In this document: positions 1 through 8,761 of the stretch, one piece after another
Layout of the letters: the number at the start of each line of letters is the position of its first letter
Numbering within the stretch: the stretch's first letter is position 1
Origin: Merluccius polli
Lineage: Eukaryota; Chordata; Actinopteri; Gadiformes; Merlucciidae
Length of the DNA stretch: 64,000 nucleotides
Direction of reading: 5' to 3'
Assembly: GCA_030340625.1 (NCBI GenBank)
Contig: JAOPHQ010000378.1
Span: 1-64,000 of the forward strand
The notes under the pieces: model-generated
Told to the model about the DNA's origin: nothing
Seen by the model: the letters and a program-made list of their open reading frames with translations, nothing else
The model's database searches: none
Translations under genes and position numbers: made by a program

Positions 1-315
1 GTATTGTTTACTTCAATGGATACATTGTTGTGGTCACTGACAGAGCTGTATTGTTAAATTGTCCCTTTATTTTAACTTAACATTATAAAGCTTAAGTGAA
101 GTAACCACCTTGCTCGGCCACAAGAAAACATAACTGTCTCTCACCTTGTGGTTCCACTCTGCTCCTGCGGAGTGGACAATAACTCAAGACGCTATGGCCT
201 GCGTTGCTTGGCAACGCATGAGATACGGGTGATATTCAAATAGTCCGCTCGACTTGTACAAAATAAAAAAAAACTCACGATTTTATCTCTAAAGACACAT
301 TTAAGTATTATTAAT
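1..315. other. Left part of inter-gene spacer, unit 1
   Basis: This stretch is a copy of 19095-19408, 38730-39573 (minus its MITE) and 62310-62610. It has no convincing gene. It holds an RFX-like X-box at 202-216 and ends at the TTAAT target site of the hAT insertion that follows. On the minus strand it would lie upstream of the next NLR gene to its left, outside the window. Confidence 0.7.
202..216. promoter_or_regulatory. RFX-like X-box, unit 1
   Basis: CGTTGCTTGGCAACG is a perfect 6+6 inverted repeat around TTG. It matches the RFX X-box pattern (GTNRCC-RGYAAC) except for one base. The same 15 bases are kept in all four spacer copies (19303, 39469, 62506). Binding is inferred from the motif only. 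Confidence 0.4.
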
Positions 316-789
316 CAGGGCTCTAGACTAACTTTTTGCACTGGTTGCACTGGTTGCGCCTAACTTTTTTTCTTAGGTGCACCAGCACAAAAGTTAGGGT
401 GCACCCAAATTTTCAACCGCATCGCATTTAACGCGCAGTTTTACAGGTTCACTTTTTTTTTTTTTTTTTTATCGCTGTCCATATAGGCAATATTGACTTG
501 TAAATGATTAACTAACAATCTGGTCAACATAAAGTTCTTTATTTGAAGCACAATTCTACAAGAAACGTAACAAGAAAAAGTGCTGCTGCTAAAAGTGCGT
601 CACTGAGCTGAAATTTAACCTTAATTCAATTAAATAAATAAAAAATCTAAATTAAAAGTGCATGTTTTTTAAGGGCTTCAAACTGAACATCTCTCATGGC
701 AATGCCTCATGGACCATCCTGCATTGCAGCCACATGCACCTCAGATGGGCCAAGTCCTGTAGTTTGGCCTTCTTGTTCTTTGACCTTGG

Positions 790-903
790 CTAAACCAGCT
801 TGCCACACTCTCTAGCATCAAAGTCTTCCAGACTTGGCCCCTCTACACTGATTCTTATCAGATCCTCCACTGTCTGAATGAAGGGATGCCCTGGCCCTGA
901 TAT
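790..903 (-). pseudogene. hAT transposase C-terminal (dimerisation domain) remnant
   Basis: The minus strand reads ...SISGPGHPFIQTVEDLIRI then SVEGPSLEDFD and soon a TAG stop (790-792). This is the typical last segment of hAT family transposases (the 'I-V-GP-L-DF' stretch of the hATC dimerisation region). No upstream transposase, BED finger or DDE catalytic region can be read, so it is a relic that identifies the superfamily of the host element. A near-identical remnant lies at 40050-40160. Confidence 0.65.
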
Positions 904-1724
904 TGACAGACACAGACAAACCTGCTGTGCTGACTGCCGATTCAAATAATAATAAACACTGACAACAGCGACAGGCTGTCACTGTTTATCCCCGTAAGAA
1001 ACACTATAGCAGTATAGCAGAACACTATAATTAGTTACCCAACTCAACTGTGCTTGTTCCCTTTGTGTTTGACTGTAATCAATACATTAATTATTGAAAA
1101 TCCTTTCCCTCCACATCCACATCATCTTGTTTCTTGTGTCTCGTGTTCACCTGGTCTGTATTTGGAACCTCACACCTGATAGCAGCCTAATAACAGACAG
1201 CCTACCTGCTGTTAATAACATAACCACACAGTGATATGACAACATTGTTTTTATTGAATCGATTAAAAATTACATCCCATTCTCTCAAACTGTATACTCC
1301 AACATGTACCTTAGCCTGTCGGATCATTGTTTTGCACATTTGTCCAAGTAGCATTCTTCTGTAGCCCTACGAACGCACCTAGCGCTTAGCAGCTATGCTA
1401 GCAACTGCTTTTCCGCGTTGATCAACATTGACGTCACCGTAGTGTAGCGATGGAGTCGCGTATCCAAGATCTCTGTAGTCCTCACACACAAGTTTCAAGA
1501 ACAAATACAAATTAAAGCTCCAAGGAGCTGTGAGTCCGTTGGGGTGTGTCGTGGATAGTGACAGGTTCTGGTCCGCCGCGGGTCCATGCAGTGTGCGGTA
1601 GACCGGGACGTCCTTTGACGTAGAGTCACAAAGAGCACAACGGTTATACAGCACCATCTACTGACTGTACTGACCAATTTTGAAGCAGAATAGACAAATT
1701 GAAAAAATGACCACAGAACCAACT

Positions 1725-3245
1725 TAAATTACTTAAATTACAATTACATTTTGAATTACAATTACATTTAAATTACATTTTAAATTACAATTACATTTTA
1801 AATTACAATTACATTTTTAAATTACAATCACATTTTTAAATTACAATTACATTTAAATTAAATTTTAAATTGCAATTACATTTTAAATTACAATTACATT
1901 TAAATTACATTTTAAATTACAATTACATTTAATTACATTTTAAATTGCAATTACATTTTAAATTGCAATTACATGTTTAAATTAAAATTACATTAAAATT
2001 ACATTTTAAATTACAATTACATTTTGAATTACAATTACATTTTTAAATTACAATTACATTTTGAATTACAATTACATTTTAAATTACAATTACATTTAAA
2101 TTACATTTTAAATTACAATTACATTTAAATTACATTTTTGAATTACAATTACATTTTAAAGTACAATTACATTTAAATTACATTTTTGAATTACAATTAC
2201 ATTTTTAAATTACAATTACATTTTAAATTACAATTACATTTGAATTACATCAATTACATTTTAAATTACAATTACATTTTAAATTACAATTACATTTTTA
2301 AATTACAATTACATTTAAATTACATTTTAAATTATAATTACATTTTAAATTACAATTACATTTAAAATTACATTTTAAATTACAATTACATTTTTAAATT
2401 ACAATTACATTTAAATTACATTTTAAATTATAATTACATTTTAAATTACAATTACATTTACATTACATTTTAAAATACAATTACATTTAAATTACATTTA
2501 AATTATAATTACATTTAAATTACATTTTAAATTACAGTTACATTTTTAAATTACAATTACATTTTAAAATACAATTACATTTAAATTACATTTGAAATTA
2601 CAATTACATTTAAATTACATTTGAAATTACAATTACATTTTAAAATTACAATTACATTTGAAATTACAATTACATTTGAAATTACAATTACATATTTAAG
2701 ATTACAATTACATTTCAATTACATTTTTAAATTACAATTACATTTAAATTACATTTTAAATTACAATTACATTTAAATTACATTTTTAAATTACAATTAC
2801 ATTTTAAATACATTTTAAAATAAAAATACATTTTAAAATTAAAATACATTTTAAAATTAAAATACATACATTTTAAATTACATTTACATTTTAAATTGCA
2901 ATTACATTTTAAAATACATTTACATTTTAAATTACAATTACATTTTAAAATTACATTTTGAATTACAATTACATTTTAAAATACATTTTAAAATTAAAAT
3001 ACATTTTAAAATTAAAATACATTTTAAAATTAAAATACATACATTTTAAATGACATTTTACATTTTAAATTACATTTTTAAAATACATTTACATTTTAAA
3101 TTACAATTACATTTTTAAATTACATTTTGAATTACAATTACATTTTAAAATACATTTTAAAATTAAAATACATTTTAAAATTAAAATACATTTTAAAATT
3201 AAAATACACTTTTAAATTACATTTTTAAATTACAATTTAAATTAC
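1725..3245. repeat. AT-rich satellite (TTACAATTACATTTTAAA-type), unit 1
   Basis: About 1.5 kb of imperfect repeats built from TTACAATTACATTT and TTTAAATTACATTTTAAA, changing to TTAAAATACATTTTAAAA towards the right end. It contains almost no G. It lies wholly inside the hAT-like element and is repeated at 40980-42540 in unit 3. Confidence 0.9.
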
Positions 3246-4250
3246 ATTTTACAACAAGGAGCTGTGGGCGGGACCTTGCCGAGTCTGTTGGATGGAACTT
3301 AGACATAACATTTTGGAGTTTTTGCGCTCTAGCAGAAAGAAATTCAGGCGTAAGTGGGTGTGGCCTATATGAGGAGGTGCAGCAATAATTCCTGCATGTG
3401 TGGATATAAGATTTTTGGATGTGCGATAAAGTATGCGGGAGTTATTAGCGTTACGGATTTTGCTCAAAAACAGCGCCACCTAGTGGTCTTCCTAGTGTGC
3501 GATATGAACGTGACGCATAGAATATATAATTTTTCACCAGGCCCGACAACTTTGCCAAATAAAAAACAGTCAAATGTATACGTTGAGATGGTCAAAATCG
3601 CCGGCAAAGTTCTGAAAAATAATAATAAACGAAGCAATTTCAAGAGGGACCTTCCAGTTTTACTAATGAAGGTATCGTAGAGCAGCACAGCGATGTGTAC
3701 GGTAAGTGTGGTGGTGACGCAGATAACCGAACTGAGCTTCAGTATCATCGCAGCCTCGTTGGTCGCATTGGTGTTGGTCCTGAACCCTTTACCTGGACCA
3801 GTCACCTGGTTTGCGGGCGAATTATCCGATTGGCTGAGCATGACATCATGACCAAGAGGCCGGACTAGAGCAGAAGTAATTAAAGCTACAGCGCTGTAAA
3901 TAGATCTAGTTCATGCTGCAATCAATGCGATGCCGTGTCGGTGTCGTGGTCAACAACTGAGCTTTTTTTTTTTTTTTACCCCCCGAAAAGTGGGGGTGCG
4001 TTCGCACCCCCTGCACCGGTGCTTCCGGCGCGCCTGCCCGCCCTTCACTATCTCTGATTAGTTTAGACCACGATATGGGCCTAATGTGTGTTTGTTGTTG
4101 AACCACAGGGAGACTTTCAGATTCGCGGAGATTTTTTTTTTCTTCCCTCGAACTGCTGGGCGCACCAGTGCGACCTAAGATTTTTTTCAGTCGCACCATT
4201 GAGAAATTTGGTCGCACGTGCGACCAAATTGGTCGCACTCTAGAGCCCTG

Positions 4251-4904
4251 TTAATTGATTAGATATTATATGAATGGACTTCGCGGTTCACGCCTCCGCG
4301 TCGTCCATTCATTTGTGTTAACGGACACCTCGTCGGCCATTATCCCTTACATACCAGCTGGAGTTCCTTCTAAGGACTTAACTGTTCTCCTTTCAATTGC
4401 AGCAAACGCCAAGTTTCACAGACGCAGAAAAAAAGGTGTATCTTATTAAATGAATGTTCAACAAATGATGTATGTGTTCGTCAGTCGTCACTGTCAAAGT
4501 CAGTTGACGATAGCTGCCTAATGAAGGCGGTGACTGGCCAGAGTGTTGTGTCAATCAAATTCTACCCTATCGGTCACTGCTTCAGGGGCGGGACTTATCT
4601 GCCATAAGGATCAATTGAAACGGAAAAAACCCCGCGAGCCGCCTGAGTTTCACTGATTTACATTGAAGTCAATGGGAAAAGTGACGTATGGCGACGCAGA
4701 AGGAAAGTCTGCTTCACTGTAATTATCTGTTCCACCGCCGGTGGCGCTGTTGTCACTCACAGAATTGATTTCGTCTTACTGACTGTATTTCTGTTTCAAA
4801 GCACTGAAAATGGGATTATTGTAAGATTTTTATTTTTTTTATTTTTTAACTTTTTTTTTTGGTGAAGCACTGCTTCACCTGTAGTCTTATAGAAGCCTCC
4901 ACTG
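4251..4904. other. Right part of spacer element with GC-rich hairpin, unit 1
   Basis: It starts with the second TTAAT, then an imperfect inverted repeat at 4270-4312 (ATGAATGGACTTCGCGG against CCGCGTCGTCCATTCAT). About 590 bp of spacer follow, without a recognised gene, ending GAAGCCTCCACTG. Together with the CAGTGGCGGCTGG start seen at 18800, 38432 and 62006, this suggests that the whole spacer segment is an old hAT-like element with CAGTGG ends. A 64-codon open frame here (4255-4449) is not kept as a gene. Confidence 0.55.
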
Positions 4905-5095
4905 CTGTGAACTGTTAACTGAACAGTTAGCTGTGAACTGTTAACTGAACAGTTTGCTATGAACTGTTAGCTGAACAGTTAGCTGAACAGTTAGATGTGA
5001 ACTGTTAGCTGAACAGTTAGCTGTGAACTGTTAACTGAACAGTTAGCTATGAACTGTTAGCTGAACAGTTAGCTGTGAACTGTTAGCTGAACAGT
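4905..5095. repeat. AACTGTT palindrome array, unit 1
   Basis: Tandem AACTGTTAGCTGAACAGTTA units separated by GCTGTG or GCTATG. Each is a near-perfect inverted repeat (AACTGTT / AACAGTT) and contains TAACTG/CAGTTA, the core of Myb-family sites. Equivalent arrays of other lengths are at 20087-20178, 44207-44369 and 63271-63421. Confidence 0.85.
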
Positions 5096-5192
5096 TGTGT
5101 TCAGATAATCAGCTATCCCCATGCAGCCCTAATCCAGGTCATGTTCTACTTGAATATGTGGTTCAGTATGTTGTTCTGCTGGAGCAAACACT

Positions 5193-6095
5193 TTACTGTG
5201 GTGTTGGAGTTGTGCTGGGGTTTAATGTGGTGTTGGAGTTGTGCTGGGGTTTAATGTGGTGTTGGAGTTGTGCTGGGGTTTGATGTGGTGTTGGAGTTAT
5301 GCTGGGGTTTAATGTGGTGTTGGAGTTGTGCTGGGGTTTAATGTGGTGTTGGAGTTGTGCTGGGGTTTAATGTGGTGTTGGAGTTGTGCTGGGGTTTAAT
5401 GTGGTGTTGGAGTTGTGCTGGGGTTTGATGTGGTGTTGGAGTTATGCTGGGGTTTAATGTGGTGTTGGAGTTTAATGTGGTGTTGGAGTTGTGCTGGGGT
5501 TTAATGTGGTGTTGGAGTTGTGCTGGGGTTTACTGTGGTGTTGGAGTTGTGCTGGGGTTTAATGTGGTGTCGGAGTTGTGCTGGGGTTTAATGTGGTGTC
5601 GGAGTTGTGCTGGGGTTTAATGTGGTGTCGGAGTTGTGCTGGGGTTTAATGTGGTGTCGGAGTTGTGCTGGGGTTTAATGTGGTGTCGGAGTTGTGCTGG
5701 GGTTTAATGTGGTGTCGGAGTTGTGCTGGGGTTTAATGTGGTGTTGGAGTTGTGCTGGGGTTTAATGTGGTGTTGGAGTTGTGCTGGGGTTTGATGTGGT
5801 GTTGGAGTTGTGCTGGGGTTTAATGTGGTGTTGGAGTTGTGCTGGGGTTTGATGTGGTGTTGGAGTTGTGCTGGGGTTTAATGTGGTGTTGGAGTTGTGC
5901 TGGGGTTTAATGTGGTGTTGGAGTTGTGCTGGGGTTTAATGTGGTGGTGGAGTTGTGCTGGGGTTTAATGTGCTGTTGGAGTTGTGCTGGGGTTTAATGT
6001 GGTGTCACAGTTGTGCTGGGGTTTAATGTGGTGTTGGGGTTGTGTTGGGGTTTAATGTGGTGTTGGGGTTGTGTTGGGGTTTAATGTGGTGTTTG
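5193..6095. repeat. 29-bp G-rich minisatellite, unit 1
   Basis: About 31 copies of a 29-bp unit (TGTGGTGTTGGAGTTGTGCT then GGGGTTTAA). There are variants with GTCGGAG or TTGATG and one shortened copy near 5470. The + strand is strongly G/T-rich. The period is not a multiple of three, so the short frame running into it (5095-5283) is not a gene. Sister arrays start at 20278, 44470 and 63524. Confidence 0.95.
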
Positions 6096-6440
6096 ATTGA
6101 CAGTCAGGTGTGTTAACCTGAGAGGCTGTGAAACTGCATAAAAAGCTCCATGCTTATGTTTTCTCACGTGAGAGAACTTGGGAAAGTTGCATTTAAGATA
6201 TATTTGTTATATATATAAGGGTCATAATAATGGTCAAAAACATCATGTGTGATTATTAATAATGGGGTTAAACATTTACATTTACACATTTTACCCTTAT
6301 CAAATAATTACAGCTCCTGCGATTCGGATGCCGATAATATTTCCATTGTTCAGCTCTCCTCCCAAAGCAAACGGCTTCCAAGCTATAGATACTGATCTTA
6401 CACATAATGTAACATAATGTCATGTAAAGGCAGATACAAC

Positions 6441-6488
<48 letters not shown>

Positions 6489-6699
6489 CACCAAAGGCTC
6501 TTCAACCACACCTCCACCACACACACCTGTCCTCATCCTGGTGGCCAGGAGGTGAACTGCACCGAGGTGGACTCACCGCCCCCTAGTGGCTCCTCATGCA
6601 ATAACAGAGTCATAAAACATGGCTTTGATAAACGGCCTCATCTTACTATTTAATCACTTATCACATATGTTCATCCAAAGCTGCTTCCAGTGAACACAG
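6096..6699. other. Unit 1 spacer between minisatellites, with (TG)n
   Basis: Unique spacer with a (TG)n tract at about 6444-6486. No gene recognised. Homologous to 20869-21519 and 45194-45788. Unit 2 has an added (AT)n tract near 20987-21036. Confidence 0.7.
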
Positions 6700-7108
6700 A
6701 TACATGTGATGAAGGAGCAGGTAGGGGTTAGACAGTGCAGATACATGTGATGAAGGAGCAGGTAGGGGTTAGACAGTACAGATACATGTGATGAAGGAGC
6801 AGGTAGGGGTTAGACAGTGCAGATACATGTGATGAAGGAGCAGGTAGAGGTTAGACAGTACAGATACATGTGATGAAGGAGCAGGTAGGGGTTAGACAGT
6901 ACAGATACATGTGATGAAGGAGCAGGTAGGGGTTAGACAGTACAGATACATGTGATGAAGGAGCAGGTAGGGGTTAGACAGTACAGATACATGTGATGAA
7001 GGAGCAGGTAGGGGTTAGACAGTACAGATACATGTGATGAAGGAGCAGGTAGGGGTTAGACAGTGCAGATACATGTGGTGAAGGAGCAGGTAGGGGTTAG
7101 AACAAACG
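6700..7108. repeat. 41-bp minisatellite, unit 1
   Basis: About 10 head-to-tail copies of a 41-bp unit (core GATACATGTGATGAAGGAGC then AGGTAGGGGTTAGACAGTRC). It lies 3' of the NLR gene. Copy number differs in units 2 (about 11) and 3 (about 8). Confidence 0.95.
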
Positions 7109-7433
7109 GTAAGGATCATCCAACACACGACAACATCCAGTTGGACCCACTGTTTATTAGCATGATGCTTTATGAACAAATCCAACACAACAATAGTCCC
7201 TTACAGCACACAATCAACACAAGGAGTAAAATAATAGAAGTAGCAGACGCATTAAAATGCATTTCAAATTAGAAATTCAATCTTTGTGAAAGCTGCTTAG
7301 TAAACCCTATGGAAGATCTTAAAGTCACTTCCTTTCATGGTGAAAATATATCAATAGATTTGATAAAGGCAAAGGTTGTAGCTTGCTCATGAATATTCAT
7401 TTCTCTGATAGGCTGAGATGTGACCTGCCACGC

Positions 7434-7560
7434 GGTAATCAATACAATAAAGAACCGATCATCAACAATAGGTAATCAATACAATAGAGAACCGATCATA
7501 AACAATAGGTAATCAATACAATAGAGAACCGATCATAAACAATAGGTAATCAATACAAGA
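7434..7560. repeat. 37-bp short tandem array, unit 1
   Basis: About 3.5 copies of a 37-bp unit (GGTAATCAATACAATAGAGA then ACCGATCATAAACAATA). Counterparts lie at 22606-22690 (fewer copies) and 46446-46570. Confidence 0.85.
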
Positions 7561-7666
7561 TCGATTCTCTATTTCTACTTTGGATAGTTTTTGTCTGGTG
7601 CTGACCTGTCTTTACTACAGTACTACATCACCATGGCAACAATAGGCTCAATGTCAATATGTCCCC

Positions 7667-7672
7667 TTTATT
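7667..7672 (-). promoter_or_regulatory. Candidate poly(A) signal of NLR gene 1
   Basis: AATAAA on the minus strand, about 290 nt past the stop codon at 7960. It is kept in gene 3 (46678-46683), but the matching position in unit 2 reads AGTAAA. Another AATAAA lies at 7153-7158. Motif evidence only. Confidence 0.3.
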
Positions 7673-7717
7673 CATGTCACAAATATTACCTGATTGTGTG
7701 TATATACCTGTATATTA

Positions 7718-7792
7718 GAGATGGCCAAAAGCTACCGGATTGTTGAGCAGGGGGGGGTGGGTAGATAAAACTCACGCGTTATCGCAGCGCGG

Positions 7793-7850
<58 letters not shown>
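7718..7850. mobile_element. Degraded hAT MITE remnant and (AT)n tract, unit 1
   Basis: TAGAGATGGCCAAAAGCTACCGG, a G run and ...CGCGTTATCGCAGCGCGGTA resemble the ends and G tract of the TAGTGGTGGGC element complete at 59905-60475. Most of the interior is missing. An (AT)n tract of about 55 bp follows at 7794-7848. It lies in the probable 3' UTR of gene 1 and has the same form in unit 3 (46727-46858). Confidence 0.5.
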
Positions 7851-7959
7851 TAACCTGATAATATATTATATATATATTACCTTCATTAACGGATGTGTTA
7901 GTTGTGCGCGCGACATAATTTCTGCTCGCGATGTTTGGCGGTGAGATGCTGATCATACA

Positions 7960-8513
7960 CTACAACCCACACAGAGACACTGAGGAACCAGGACCATATA
8001 GCCTGAACCCAGGGAGGAGGTCCTCCTGGGTGAATGTGGTCCAGAAGGTGTGGATGTGTGTCAGTGTGTGTGAGGACCCTCCTACACCTGGGGACACTCT
8101 GTAGAAGGACAGAGAGCCAGCAGGCCGGTCCACACACACTCCTACTCTGGTGGAGCCAGAGGGGCGGAGAGGGATGGATGTTATACTACCGTTGTAACAG
8201 GCAGAGTAACCACCATCAAAACAATAAAGACTCCAGGACTTGTTGTTCCATCCAAGCCTGCTGTCATAACCCTCTCCTCTCCTTGTGATTCCTCTGTATG
8301 TCACTCCTATACCAACACCTCCTCTCCTCTCCACCTCCCAGTAACAGCGGCCAGTCAGACCCTCTCTACACAACACCTGGGACCAGTAGTCAAATCTCTC
8401 TGGGTGGTCAGGATACGACTGATCCTTTCTAACCACCATCACCTTCCTGTGGTCCTCAGACAGAGAGAGACGTCTGTGGGCTGTGTTTGGGTCCAGTGTG
8501 AGTCCACAGGCAT
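7960..8513 (-). CDS. Gene 1 last exon: B30.2 (PRY-SPRY) domain
   Basis: Residues about 942-1125. The exon opens YACGLTLDPNTAHRRLSLSE (PRY: LDP motif). SPRY hallmarks follow: RCYWEVERRG, ITRRGEGYD, KSWSLYC and RPAGSLSFYRV. The acceptor is CTGGCAG at 8514-8520 and the stop is TAG at 7960-7962. It is identical to the gene 3 copy except for seven base changes, all altering amino acids. Confidence 0.92.
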
Positions 8514-8704
8514 CTGCCAGGAGAACAAGACATGATTAGGGGCTGAAGGTCGGGTCCCATGTGTCACTGAGTGGTTGATAGTTGATCACTATCCTCTCTC
8601 CTCCTTCTCTAGTGGACCACAGGGTCCAGGACTTAAGACTCAAGTGGACACCTAGTGTCCGGTGGCTTCACATCCAACCGCTTGGACTGTTTATACACCG
8701 CCAT

Positions 8705-8761
<57 letters not shown>

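Larger units (their letters stand above)
316..4250. mobile_element. 3.9-kb hAT-like transposon insertion, unit 1
   Basis: The ends form a terminal inverted repeat, CAGGGCTCTAGA...TCTAGAGCCCTG. The element is flanked by TTAAT at 311-315 and 4251-4255. The matching site in unit 2 (19409-19413) and unit 4 (62611-62615) is a single uninterrupted TTAAT, so the empty site is visible. The left part carries a hAT transposase C-terminal remnant on the minus strand, the middle is an AT-rich satellite (1725-3245), and the right part (3246-4250) is unique sequence with GGTCGCAC subterminal repeats. A 5-bp rather than 8-bp duplication is unusual for hAT. No intact transposase exists, so it is non-autonomous. 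A near copy sits at the same site in unit 3. Confidence 0.85.

Noticed and set aside
3464..3841. Minus-strand frame with signal-peptide-like MILKLSSVICVTTTLTVHIA
   Set aside because: It lies inside the hAT-like element, is broken differently in the unit 3 copy, and has no recognisable downstream domain. It could be a captured exon but the evidence is too thin.
3906..4238. 110-codon minus-strand frame near the hAT right end, also in unit 3
   Set aside because: It overlaps subterminal repeats and a T run; no transposase motif, so treated as non-coding.
5095..5283. Identical 62-codon frame in all four units (also 20179, 44370, 63422)
   Set aside because: It runs from a spacer into the 29-bp minisatellite and ends inside it. 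Identity reflects near-identical DNA, there is no splice or promoter context, and the sequence resembles no protein.
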